Shown in pieces: positions 11,153 through 21,078 of a stretch of DNA of 22,499 nt. The DNA is from Stagonosporopsis chrysanthemi (lineage: Eukaryota > Ascomycota > Dothideomycetes > Pleosporales > Didymellaceae), in NCBI GenBank assembly GCA_022560025.1, contig JAFISE010000321.1:1-22499 (forward strand), given 5' to 3'. Made by a program: the position numbers and the translations under genes. The notes beneath the pieces were generated by a model. That model did no database searches. It was not told the origin of the DNA and worked only from the letters and a program-made list of their open reading frames with translations. Each line of letters opens with the position of its first letter. Positions within the stretch are counted from its first letter, which is position 1.

Positions 11153-11366
11153 TGTTACAGGATTCTTTTCTAATACCCCTTAGCCTTACTTTAAGCACAC
11201 CTAGGCTAAGAGCTAAGCTGCGCACAGGCCTCTTATATATATACTCCTATTAAATCTAGAGGCTTACACCTTAAGGATTTGTTTAATATCTAAATACAAC
11301 TTTAATTTAGCCTTAAAGCTATCCTATCTATCTTAAGTCTAATTGCCTGCCTATAGTAACCTTATA
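11153..11366 (+). repeat. 3' LTR of the gypsy element
   Basis: This is the partner of 2795-3008, also 214 bp, starting TGTTACAG and ending ...ccttata (terminal CA changed to TA). It is followed by the second ttagc duplication at 11367-11371. Differences from the 5' LTR are transitions throughout. Confidence 0.9.
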
Positions 11367-11371
11367 TTAGC

Positions 11372-11452
11372 GCAGGTAGGGGTTAGGTAGAGGTTAAGTA
11401 CTATTACGTGCTACCTTAACCTCTACTTAACTTCTACCTATTTACTAGCTTA
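11372..11452. mobile_element. Small hAT-like non-autonomous element, right arm
   Basis: This is the remainder of the element that starts at 2391, found immediately after the gypsy target duplication (ttagc, 11367-11371). Its right end, read on the minus strand, begins taagctagtaaataggt and continues with a ggtagaagttaag-type subterminal motif like that of the left arm. It is followed by the second copy of the 8-bp target and then by LINE1 sequence (tattaag, matching LINE2 near 19601). Confidence 0.7.
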
Positions 11453-12320
11453 CTTTTAGGTATTAAGTTAGTTGTACATAAAGAACTATATAGTATATAA
11501 TAGACCTAGTAGTTAGATAAAAAGATAAAACTTTCTAGATAGTATAAGTACTAGAACCTAGACTATACACTATACTATAGACTAAGAGAGCTAGACCTGC
11601 TAAGAGCTATATTAGTAAGACTGCTTTCTATCTAATCTATATATAGAGACTTTACTTAGTACTACTATAAGTTCTATTATAGCAATATAAACTTCTCTTG
11701 CTTATATAAAAGTAATAAGACACTAAAGTACCTTATACTATACTGTAAGACTCTAAGAGCCTTTAGCTAATAGCTACTTTAACTACCTATACTACTGTCT
11801 AGCTAGGCTAATAGCCTTGTATATACTATAGCTTTTATAGTAGACTCTACAGCTTTTAAAGCCTTTATCTAGCTTATATAGTACTATACTAAGGTCTGTC
11901 CCTAGTAGCAACTACTGCCTAGTAATAGCATAGTAGTAAAAGAGGCTACCTACCTAGCCTTAGTACAGTACCTAGCAATGCTAGGTCTAGTAGTATAACA
12001 CTTTAACACTTTCTACTTACTTACTCTTCTTTCTACTTTTTTACTCTTACTATCTTTTTTTCTTCTTCTTATATAGTATAAAGATGCCTTAGAATATAAG
12101 AGATTTTCTCTAATAAATATAAACTACTTAGTTTCTCTAACTAGATAGAGAGCTATAGTTTTAATATAGTAGTAATGCCTGCGTATACAAGAAATACTTT
12201 CTAAGGTAGTATATTAGCACTATAATTCTATAGCTTAGTATGTTGTATATACTCTTTAGGAAGCAAGATAGTAGACTTATTTCTTATTAACTAGACGTAA
12301 AATAAATACGAACTAACTAA
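11453..12320 (+). pseudogene. LINE1, 3' part: ORF2 C-terminus and 3' UTR
   Basis: After the duplicated hAT target, LINE1 resumes (tattaag at 11461) and matches LINE2 from about 19601. The frame covers the region after RNase H, including a D-F-T-stop-Y-Y motif and a Cys-rich relic (about 11640-11760) corresponding to the intact zinc-binding-like tail seen in LINE3. ORF2 ends near 11998. The 3' UTR has a pyrimidine-rich run (12005-12070) and ends in aactaactaa, shared with LINE2. It adjoins pogo transposase sequence at 12321. Compared with LINE2, about two dozen more bases are present just before the ORF end, so LINE2 carries a small deletion there. Confidence 0.8.
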
Positions 12321-13151
12321 CCCCTCTAACCTAATATTATTCTTTACTCCTTTGCTAAGCCTTCTCTTTAAGCTTCTAATACTAGCAGAAGCTCTTCTTT
12401 AACTTATTCTAGCAAAGATTAGCTTAAAATTAAGACCTTACTACGCAAGATAGCAAAAGATAAGAGTAGTAAAGAGTTAAAGAAGATTAGCTACTCTTTC
12501 TACTATATCTTAGTCTAAAACTAGCTACTCTACTATAAGATAGCAGGCTTAAAAAAAGTTCTTAGAACTTAGAAGAAGTATAAGAAGAAGAGCAAGCTTC
12601 TTAACTTCTAGAAACCTAAAGAGTATTATAGTAGAATAGTGTTTTACTCTCCTTGTAGGATTAATAAAGCACGCTAGTATAAGTAAGTAAAATAACAAGA
12701 AGCTAAGGTAAAAGAGGCTAAGAAAGTAGAGATAGCTAAACTTAGGCACGCTAATAAGCTATACAAGGAGCAAGTAGCTTAGGAGAAATATAAGCAGCAG
12801 GCAAGAGAGAAGGAAAAGAAAGACTGTGTTAAAGCTAAGAAGGCAGAAGAAGTAGCTAAACGTAAGGCTAAAAAAGAACGTTAAAAGCAAGCTTATAACG
12901 CCTAAGAAGCTATACAATTGTCCTAAAGAGGTAATAAGACAGCTTTAAAAGCTTTTATAGTAAAAAAGAAGCCTGTACGTTATATAGTAGGTACTTGTAG
13001 TTATCTTATACTTGCAACGCCTTTTCTACCTGCCTGCACCTATACTACCTGCAGCAGCTAAACAGTAACTTTATATAAGTAGAATATATTAGAGAATATT
13101 ATTATATAGGTCTATAGAGTACTTTAACAAAATATCTTGCAATAACAACTA
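12321..13151 (+). pseudogene. Pogo 1: C-terminal tail of a Fot1/pogo transposase
   Basis: The sequence begins in the codons that follow the catalytic domain (P-L-stop-P-N-I-I-L) and continues through L-T-Y-S-S-K-D-stop-L-K-I-K and a G-L-K-K-V-L-R segment. A long Lys/Glu/Ala-rich stretch, probably coiled coil (about 12660-12960), ends with K-K-K-P-V-R. This tail is typical of fungal Fot1/pogo transposases, which cut and paste their element at TA. TAG and TAA codons interrupt it throughout. It matches the pogo A tail (20719-21078) closely. Its catalytic half should lie left of LINE1, outside the window. From about 12990 the 3' UTR follows; no 3' terminal repeat is seen before pogo A starts at 13152 next to a TA, so pogo A probably inserted into it. 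Confidence 0.8.
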
Positions 13152-14374
13152 CTGTGTCTGTGCACGTAACGCCTAGATTTGCGTAACGCCTAATTACTAA
13201 AACAAGTATCTATCTTCAACGCGTTATAACTTAACAACTATAGTACCTATTAATAATGCGCTTGTAGCGATTAAAGCGCTAGAACTAGAAGAGAAACTTG
13301 TATATTAAACAATTGCTGATTAGCTTGCTGTTAATTGCTTAACGCTAGCGCAGAGACATAGAGGTGTTTAGGCACCTTTAGAGATTAAGAACCTTAACTA
13401 GCAGAAGCTTACTCTACAATAAAAAGCAGAGCTTATAAAGTATATAGAAAAGCTTACTGCTTGTTATATAAATCTTACAAGAAAGATAATATAAAATTTT
13501 GTATTATCTGTAGCTAAAGAACGTATAAGCAAGAGCTAGGTTACTTAGTTTATTAACAACTACTCTATCTATCTTATCTTTTAATACTTAATAGGTATAG
13601 ATGCTAATTGTTATAACACTAATTTATATTAAAAATACAAGCTTTACTTTAACCTACTATAATGCAAGATTACTAAATATAAGGTTAACAGCTGCTATAT
13701 ATATAATATAGATAAGAAAGGCTTTATAATTAAGATTACTACTAGAACTAAATACGTGTTTAGTAGGCAGATATAAGAGAAGGGGGAGGTTAAGGTATTA
13801 CTTTAAGATAGTAATTAGGTATAAGTAACACTGCTAGCCTGTGTGTGCAGTAATAAGACAGTACTGCTACTAGGTCTCTTCTACAAGTCTGCTAACAGTA
13901 CCCTGCAATCAAGCTAGGTAGAAGAGATAGAGCTAGGGGTACACAATGTACTTGTTTCTTCTTTACCTACTAGCTAGACTAACAATAATATAGGCCTTGC
14001 CTAGCTTTAACAGGTGTTTAATTGCTTTACTAAGACTAAGGCACAGAGAAAGTAGCATCTCTTAATTCTTAACAGCTATAGATCCTATATAATAATAGAC
14101 TTTATCGACTACTGTAATTAGAATAAGATACTCCTAGCTATTCTTCCTCCTTACTTAACCTACATACTGCAGCTGTTAGACGTAGTATTGTTTAAGCCTC
14201 TCTTAACTGTGTATTTAAAAGAGCTTACAACACACCTCTATAATAGCTAGAGACTATTAGTAATTAAGAAGAGCAACTTCTTCTACTTATTCTAAAAGGC
14301 CTAGATAAGCACGTTTACTTAAAGGTTAATACTTAAGTCTTTTAAGGCAACAGGTATAGCGCCCTTCTAACCTA
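13152..14374 (+). pseudogene. Pogo A, 5' part: Fot1/pogo transposase, DNA-binding and catalytic domains
   Basis: The left end ctgtgtctgtgcacg follows a TA (13150-13151). Two subterminal copies of gtaacgccta come next (near 13166 and 13183). The transposase frame is clear from about 13246: a helix-turn-helix region (A-I-K-A-L-E-L-E-E-K-L), a CENP-B-like second DNA-binding part with K-S-W-V-T (13530-13560), then the DDE domain. The catalytic sites are Asp at 13711 (Y-N-I-D-K-K-G-F), a second Asp changed to Asn at 14071 (L-I-L-N-S-Y), and Asp at 14179 (L-Q-L-L-D-V), with 35 residues between the last two. I see no start ATG in frame. The frame reaches A-T-G-I-A-P-F and is cut by LINE2 after the duplicated target gcccttctaaccta (14361-14374). 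Dead by multiple stops. Confidence 0.88.
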
Positions 14375-14439
14375 CACACTAAACACTAACTTTTTAATTT
14401 TTAGGTCTCCTTTCTAGAGGCTCTAAAAATCTTAGCAAA

Positions 14440-16320
14440 TTAACTAAGCTTACTGTAGCAACTCTAAAGACACGTCTAACCCCCCTTGTGCCCTTTGCGC
14501 AACGCGCAAAGAGGCGCGTAGCAAGGATAACAGAGTTTTCTGCTCCCCTTAGCTCTTTAACTTCTTAGCACACAGGGTTCTTAGACTCTAAGTCTCTTTA
14601 ACACCTTAATAACTGCGCCTTAGAACAGCTCTAGAGGGTCCTAAATTATTAAGCCTCCCCTCTAAGCAGCCTAAACCTTAGTAAGGGTGCTCCTAAACCC
14701 TAAGTCTCTAATGCTGTCTAACGCTATATTACTAAGACTTACAAGATTACCTAGCTATAGAACACTATTACTACTGCCTTTGCAGCAGCTGTAGATTATT
14801 ACGCAGAAGGCTATTCTAACCCCTAAGAAGCTAAGATTGCTGCAGAACTGCAGTAGAGAGTTATTAGGGCTCTGACCTCCCTCTCCTAAAGCAATTCTCT
14901 CTCTAGCTCCTGCTAGAGCAGCGACACTAATCAAAGCAACCCTAAGAGCTAAGAATTAGGACGCTGCTCTTAGGCAGACGTAGCCAGAGACCTTTAAAAC
15001 ACAGCGCTAAGCAGGGGCAGCAGTAGGCCTCTAAACCCTGCTAGGTCTTAGCCTAACCTGCCCTCTAAGCTAAAGGAAGACATTTAAATTTTTGTTACAA
15101 TCTCTAACCTATTAGTACAATTGTAACAACCTTTCTCCTTTGTAATAAGACAGGTAGTATACAGGAGTGTAGAAGGAATTACTCTCTAAGACATCTTTAC
15201 TGCATTGCTAATTAATACAGGCTAGGCAATTACGCTAGCAAATAAAATAATTAGAGATTAACTTTTAACTTAAGGAAACTAGGAGCTTATAGTAAAAGCT
15301 CTAGGCAGAGAGGCAATTAAGATCCTAGAACACTAGATTAACTACGCTGTGCAAGGAGTACCTAGCTCTTTCTAGACTCTAGATAGTACTAAACTGCTTA
15401 CTACTACCTAGCTAGTAGAGGAAGAGGTCTGCTTGCAAATAGGCAAGCAGCTAGTTAGCTGCAGGCCTTTACGCTATAGGGCTAACTAAAATAGACTTAC
15501 TATATAGATTATATTATACAAAGAGCTAGTCTGCTTATTCTAGCTCTTTAGTACTAGCTAATTCTTAAAAGAAATCTACAAACACTCTACTATCTAGAGA
15601 CACAACCTAAGCTGCTAGTAGTACTGTAACATTGCTTACTGTATACAAGTTGCCTGCTGTACACACTGCAGGGACTGCACAGATAGACACTAAGAGCCTT
15701 ATAGCATAGACTGTTACTATAAAGCTAAGTATGCTAACTGCTATAGCTTACACCTAGCTAGTTACTCTAACTGCCTAGCTGCCCCCTGCTAGGTGCATAG
15801 ACACATAATTAAGCTTACTAAGGCTAAACTAAATGCTGTCTGCTGCGTAGGCAGAGCAACATATTAGCATCTCTACAGGATAGTAGAGGTGACCTTTTAC
15901 TAGACAATACTGCAGCATAAGGGTACCTCCCTAGAGGCTGCCTAAGAGATCCTAGCTCCTTACCCCTTTCTTTAAAGGCAAGCACCTAAGGAGGATAGCA
16001 GGGCAGCTACAATAGAAACAAGCAGTGCTTCTTAAGTATCTTTACCTACTAATAGCAAGGAAAAGAGACTAAGACAGGCTGCTGCAGGCTGTGCAAACTT
16101 AAATGTGAGAGATATGTCTGCTAACAGTCTACGCTTACAACTAACTATTTATACTAACCCTTTAACCTTAGAAAGGGAAGACACTAGTATAAGTAATAAA
16201 CTACTATCTATATGCTAGAACACCTGTACACACCCCCTACCTACAACAAGTATTAACAGCCTAGCTAGTAGGGAAACCAACTCTACGTGTGCTAGGCTAA
16301 CGTTAGCAGGAGCTCTCTCT
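14440..16320 (+). pseudogene. LINE2 ORF1, gag-like with zinc knuckles
   Basis: ORF1 proteins of Tad-like LINEs bind RNA and form the ribonucleoprotein. The C-terminal half has a Cys/His cluster in frame at 15652-15790: C-C-T-H-C-R-D-C near the start, then a relic of C-A-N-C-x3-H-x6-C in which the first Cys is now Tyr (Y-A-N-C-Y-S-L-H). Upstream there is a frame with V-E-E-E-V-C-L-Q-I-G-K-Q around 15415 and Ser-rich low-complexity stretches around 14880-14930. Multiple stops interrupt it. It is in a different frame from ORF2. Start and end are approximate, since no clear ATG or stop can be chosen in RIPed sequence. Confidence 0.6.
14493..14511. repeat. GC-rich hairpin near the LINE2 5' end
   Basis: ctttgcgc (14493-14500) and gcgcaaag (14504-14511) form a perfect 8-bp stem around a 3-base loop, about 120 bp into LINE2. 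It is unusually GC-rich for the surroundings; its CG and CA steps are mostly in G-C-R or A-C-R contexts that RIP spares here. Confidence 0.5.
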
Positions 16321-19300
16321 GCTACATTACTATACTAGAAGTGTCCTTCTAGAAGGGCATAGACGTAGTATGCGTCTAAGAACCCTTTACCTGTGCCAAC
16401 TTAAGAACTTCTACCTACCTAGGCTACAGATACCTTGCACCTATTAGCACCTAGGATGCTCCTAACGTACTAGGCTTAACTTGCTCTAGGGTGATAACAT
16501 ATATCTGCAAAGGGTACTACCTTAAACTCTAGGCTAGAGAAAGCCTTAATTACCTAGACCTGCTATAGGCTGTTGTAAACAGAGTCTCTATACTAAACTA
16601 CTACAGACAGCTATACACCCCTAGCGTAATACAGTACGTTACACATCTAATGCCCCCTTAACAGTGCTTTATAGGGGGTAACTTCAACGCTAAGTACAAG
16701 TCCTTTAACCTAGCTGCTAGCGCAGCTAACAGGAGTGCTGAGCTAGCTAGATAGGCTGCTGCTGCCTCTATAGACTACATTGGCATCTTAGGACAGCTAA
16801 CACACTAAGCAGGCTAAGTTATTAACCTTACCTTCTCTAACGTCCTATTTGCCTAATTACAAGTTAATGCAAGCATGCACAGTAGTTTAGACTACAAGAT
16901 AATAGTAACCTATATTCCTACTTCTACAAAGGGCATGTAGTACTTAGATTAATACTACTACTAAGTTGCAGAAGTAAGCCTACCTAAGTTTACAGGGCTT
17001 GTTAAGATAGGCGTCTAAGACATCTTAGACCTGCTTAGAGCTTAAGGTGCAGCATAGCTTGATAGATGCGTTGCAATGCTAACAGAGGCAGTTTAGCACT
17101 CTATAAGGACAGCAGGCAAGCTAGATTGCAAGTAAGGACGTGCTGCACTGTAGTAGACAAAGGAGTGCAAGACAGCCTACTAAGCCTACAAACATGCTAG
17201 ACAGCACTGCAGCAGCAGCGCCTTACTAGAGGAAATATAAGCTTTTAAGACAACAGTCTAACAGGCTAAAAGACAATACTAGAGACATGTCCTTAACAAT
17301 GCTAAAGACGGCAAGGATCTATTTAAGGTAGTTGCCTAGCACAAGCTTACACTAAACTATTAGGACACTTCTCTTATAGTAGACAGCAAAACAATATCTA
17401 ACCCTCTAGAGAAAGCAGAGGCACTTTAAGAGCAAGTCCTTAACTGCTACACAGCAGAAGACAACCTTAGCTACTAACTAAAGCAGGAAGTAACAGCGCC
17501 TCTCCCCTAGAGCACACACATCTTACTAGAGAAAGCTAAGCAAAACACAATAGGGGTCTCTAGCACCTTACTAGGAACAGACCGCTCTACAGTGCAACTG
17601 CTCTGTGCCTGCTAGGCCTAGGTAGGAGAACTTATACAACAAATCTTCTAGTAATGCCTTTAACTTAACTACTTTCTAGGCTAGTAGAAGCTCGCAGAAG
17701 TAGCTATGATACCTAAGGTAGGAAAGAAAGATTAGACGTTACTCTGATCCTAGAGACCTATAGCGCTCCTCTCCTGCATTAAAAAGGGCCTTGAAAGGAC
17801 AGTAGCTAGAAGAATCGCGTAGACTGCTATAACCTACAAGATCCTCAGCCCCTAGCATAGAGGCGCCCTCCCAAAGCGCTCTGCTGTAGATCTGACTGCA
17901 GCGTTTACTCACGACACAGAAGCAGCGTAGGCAAGAGGCCAGCACGTTATAATAGTAACCTTAGACGTGCAAGGCGCCTTTAACGCTCTCCTTAAGAACT
18001 GCCTACTACACTGGATAGCCTAACAGGGCTAGCCTTAAAGGACCCTCCTCTTTATTAACTCTTTTCTTACTAATTAAAGGGTTCAAGTCTGCCTAGACTA
18101 AGTTACCACCCCTAGCTACCTAGTCGCCTGCGGCACACTGCAGGGCTTACTCCTCTCCCTAGTCCTGTACACACTATACCTAGCAGAGCTGCTGTCTATA
18201 GACACAGAGAGGAGATTTAGATACGCAGATAATATATGCTTATATTAGGCCTTGCACTCTCTTAATAAGAACGTCTAGCTCCTAGCAGCAGACCTACAAC
18301 AGATCAAAGCATAGGGCGCAGCTAATAAGGTTACTTTTGCCCTAGAAAAACAAGAAATAATCTACCTTACTTAATAGAAGAGCAGCTACGCACTACTCTG
18401 TGTAGTAGACAAACATCTTACAATCTATCTAATCTTGCTAAACACGTTAAGAACCTAGCTAGCCCTCTAATAGCTAGAGATCTAGTTTAACTGCAAGCTT
18501 ACTTTTAAGCGCTATATAGCTACACACAATGTAAAAGCAGCTAAGGTAGCTTATTATATTTGTAGCTTAGTAAACACAGCTTACAGACTACTAGCTAGCT
18601 CCCTCTGCAAAGCTATAATAACCTACATATACCTGTCTCTTCTGTATAGAGCTAAGTGCTAGTACAGAGGTTATACAAAGCCTTTATACACACTAAAACC
18701 TAGCAGACCTATAAAGGTTAGCACTTATATAAAGTAGTATATAGTAGTTATAGACAAAATACTAGCTATAGCAGCTAGAGAGATTCTCTTAGTGTAGTAA
18801 ACAACCCTTATTACTACTCTCTTCTAAGACGCTAGACTACTTTCTGCTACTAATGTGCTAGAAGAAGCTAAACTCTGCTTTGCAACACATCTACGCACAA
18901 TAGATGCAGAATACCTACTTACTAGCTATACAGCAGCTATAAAGATAAGTATAGGCAGGTTAGCTAGAAAGCTGCAGCAAATGCAGACTAAAGTCTAGTA
19001 CCTAGGATCTCTACTGCCTAAGATTCCTAGGACAATACTATTAGCTTCTTACTACTTACCTAGCTGCTAAACAGACTTAATAATAGGCATAGACAAAAAG
19101 AGCGCAGTAAAGGTATTTTAAGAATAGTAAGCTAACTTTCTACCTTTAGACGTTGCTATCTTCTTAGATAGATCTAAACAGTACACAAAAGACAGAGAAA
19201 AGTAAGTTACTTATAGCTTTGCAGTGTATTAAGACAGAAAGCAACTGCAGACTAAATACAGCTTACTTTACTCTACTGTGCACGTCTTTAATGCAGAGGC

Positions 19301-19776
19301 TATTAGGGCATAGAAAGGCTTCTAACACACTATTAGATAGCTAGTACTCTATACTTGCTAAATCTAGCTATGTATAGACAGCACCTTAGTTATATAGTGC
19401 CTTAGGGGCATTATACCTCCTACCTTATAATAAGCCTTTCTAGAGTGCTACAGTGCTATAGAGACACACAACATCTCTATTAAATAGGCCCCTAGACACC
19501 TAGGTATTAAAAAAAACAAAGCAGCAGACAGACTTACTAACCTAGAAGCTTAGCACCTATTACCCCTAACTAGAAAGGCAGCTATACTTACACTCTTAGG
19601 TATTAAAACAATAGCCTGCAAGATGCTTTAGCACATACAACAGACCTAGTAGTTTAATAAGAAGACTAAGCTCTCTAAGTAGTACAAGAGCTAGGACTTA
19701 GACTATACACTACGCAGTAGTCTAAAGGAGCTAGACTTACTAAGAGCTACCTTAGCTAGGCTCTTCTCTATTTAAT
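16321..19776 (+). pseudogene. LINE2 ORF2: endonuclease, reverse transcriptase, RNase H (interrupted)
   Basis: This would be the replication polyprotein. The APE-type endonuclease (about 16327-16960) shows I-G-G-N-F-N-A-K at 16671, with Asn for the Asp of GDFNA, and S-L-D-Y-K-I near 16890 for the SDH site. The linker and RT (about 17370-18320) show I-A-L-L-S-C-I near 17758, L-D-V-Q-G-A-F-N near 17964, L-Q-G-L-L-L-S-L-V-L-Y near 18140 and Y-A-D-N at 18222-18233 for YADD. The RNase H part (about 19200-19560) has C-I-D-S-T-L-V and I-K-stop-A-P-R-H-L-G-I. All three parts share one frame, with stops but no shift. At 19776 the frame is interrupted by a solo LTR and continues at 20026. Confidence 0.88.
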
Positions 19777-20020
19777 TGTCACAAGCTCGGCTAGTTAGCT
19801 TGAGCTTGATCAGATGGCTCACCCATGAGGTGCTCGTTCGTTTGGCTTACTACTGAGAAGCTCCGAGCTTCTCGCTTGAGTACTCACGTGCGCGGCTTGG
19901 CCACAAACACGTGACTACTGAATATTTCCTTTGTATATAATGACATCTCGTCTGATCTATAGTAAAGGTACTGATCAATCAATTCGATCACTGGAGTAGA
20001 GTCCCACAAGCTCGATAACA
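19777..20020 (+). mobile_element. Solo LTR, un-RIPed, in LINE2
   Basis: A 244-bp segment with TGTCAC...GATAACA ends is flanked by ttaat on both sides (19772-19776 and 20021-20025), the 5-bp duplication of LTR-element integration. LINE2 sequence is continuous when it is removed. No internal region is present, so the element was lost by LTR-LTR recombination. Composition is normal, with TCA, TGA and TGG frequent, so it escaped RIP. A TATA-like tatataa is at 19934-19940. The motif cacaagctcg occurs near both ends (19780-19789 and 20005-20014). It is not related to the 214-bp gypsy LTRs by eye. Confidence 0.85.
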
Positions 20021-20025
20021 TTAAT

Positions 20026-20370
20026 CTATGTATAAAGACTTTACCTAGTACTACTAAAAGTACAACTATAAGGACAAAAACCTTACCTGCTTATACAGAC
20101 AAGACAAGACGCTAAAGCACCTTGTGCTTTGCTGTAAGACCCTAGAGACCTTTAGCTAATAGCTGCTTTAACTACCTACACTGCTATCTAGCTAGGCTAA
20201 GGGCCTAGCGTATACTGCAGAGCTAATTAAAGATCTAGAGGCCTTTAAGGCCTTTGTCTAGCTTATATAATACTACACTAAGATCTGCCCCTATTAGCTC
20301 TTGCAGCCTTGCAACAGTAATAAGCAATACAGCACCTAGCAGAAGCAGGTCTAGCACATTAGCTGTAAAA
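20026..20370 (+). pseudogene. LINE2 ORF2, C-terminal part after the solo LTR
   Basis: The frame resumes because the insertion plus duplication is 249 bp, a multiple of three. K-D-F-T-stop-Y-Y (20034) and a Cys-containing relic (L-T-C-L-Y ... C-C-K-T, about 20085-20150) match the intact C-terminal motif in LINE3 (T-C-S-C-R-Q...H-L-A-L-C). The end of the ORF is uncertain; relative to LINE1 about two dozen bases are missing near 20310-20340. Confidence 0.75.
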
Positions 20371-20718
20371 CTCCCTGTCTCCTCTCCTTTCTCTTTCCCC
20401 CCTTCTTATCCTCTCCTCTACACATACACACTTACTTACTCTTTCTTTCTCTCTTCTTTTCTTACCTTAGCACATAAATACTTTAAAACACAAGAAAATT
20501 ACCTTAATATATATATATTGCCTAGTCTCTCTAACTAGAAAGGGAGCTATAGCTTTAAAATAGTAGTAACACCTACATAGGCAAGAAATGCTTTCTAAGG
20601 TAGTGTGTTAGCACTGTAATTCTATAGCTTAGCATGTTATATATACTCTTTAAGAAGCAAGATAGTAGACTTATTCTTTATTAACTAGACGTAAAATAAA
20701 TACTAACTAACTAACTAA
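20371..20718 (+). other. LINE2 3' UTR and tail
   Basis: A long pyrimidine-rich run (20381-20466) is followed by a region nearly identical to the LINE1 3' UTR (12100-12320), ending taaataaatac then repeated aact and the target duplication. The aact repeat is probably the LINE 3' tail. Confidence 0.7.
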
Positions 20719-21078
20719 GCCCTTCTAACCTAACGTTATCCTTTACTACTTTGCTAAGCCTTCTCCTTAGGCTTCTAATGCTAGCAGAAGCTCTTCTTTA
20801 ACTTATTCTAGCAAAGATTAGCTTAAAATTAAGACTCTACTGTGCAAGGTAGCTAAAGATAAGAGTAGTAAAGAGCTAAGAAAGATTAGCTGCTCCTTTT
20901 ACTACATCTTAGTCTAAAACTAGCTACTCTACTATAAGATAGCAGGCCTAAAAAAAGTTCTTAAGACTTAGAAGAAGTATAAAAAGAAGAGCAAACTTCT
21001 TAACTTCTAGGAACCTAAGAAGTATTACAGTAAAGCAGTGTTTTACTTTCTTTGTAAGATTAATAAAGCATACTAGTA
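20719..21078 (+). pseudogene. Pogo A, transposase C-terminal tail after LINE2
   Basis: The transposase frame resumes with P-F-stop-P-N-V-I-L-Y and goes on through A-S-N-A-S-R-S-S-S, L-T-Y-S-S-K-D-stop-L-K-I-K and G-L-K-K-V-L-K. It matches the pogo 1 tail (12321-12675). It breaks off at 21078 beside a TA, where pogo B starts; the remaining Lys/Glu-rich tail seen in pogo 1 is absent and presumably lies beyond pogo B, outside the window. Confidence 0.85.

Larger units (their letters stand above)
2795..11366 (+). mobile_element. Ty3/gypsy LTR retrotransposon (chromovirus type), RIPed
   Basis: This is a full-length element of 8572 bp, inserted in the hAT-like element. It is bounded by two 214-bp LTRs and flanked by the 5-bp target duplication ttagc (2790-2794 and 11367-11371). 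In order it contains a gag frame, then a pol frame with protease, reverse transcriptase, RNase H, zinc-binding and D35E integrase and a chromodomain, then about 2.2 kb without a clear sense gene, and a purine run before the 3' LTR. Domain order RT-RNaseH-IN is that of Ty3/gypsy, and the chromodomain places it with chromoviruses. The two LTRs differ at roughly two dozen sites, all transitions as far as I can see, which is expected from RIP after insertion. Confidence 0.92.
14375..20718 (+). mobile_element. LINE2: long Tad-like LINE inserted in pogo A
   Basis: The element spans 6344 bp, or about 6.1 kb without the solo LTR and its duplication. It is flanked by a perfect 14-bp target duplication, gcccttctaaccta, at 14361-14374 and 20719-20732, which lies in pogo A transposase codons. 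The order is ORF1 with zinc knuckles, ORF2 with endonuclease, RT and RNase H, then a pyrimidine-rich 3' UTR ending in aact repeats (20702-20718). Such a two-ORF layout with RNase H is that of the Tad clade of fungal LINEs. It is less saturated with RIP than LINE1, especially at 17700-18310. A 5' truncation cannot be excluded. Confidence 0.9.

Noticed and set aside
12005..12070. Pyrimidine-rich run as a microsatellite or promoter
   Set aside because: The same position in LINE2 (20381-20466) has a similar run, so it is part of the LINE 3' UTR.
12549..12749. Open frame of 66 codons on the minus strand, Leu/Phe-rich like a membrane protein
   Set aside because: It is the antisense of the Lys-rich transposase tail of pogo 1; Lys and Glu codons read backwards give Leu and Phe.
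17739..17945. Open frame of 68 codons on the minus strand
   Set aside because: It is antisense to the less mutated part of the LINE2 reverse transcriptase.
20254..20538. Open frame of 94 codons on the plus strand, Ser/Leu-rich
   Set aside because: It runs in another frame over the LINE2 ORF2 end and the pyrimidine-rich 3' UTR; low complexity explains the openness.
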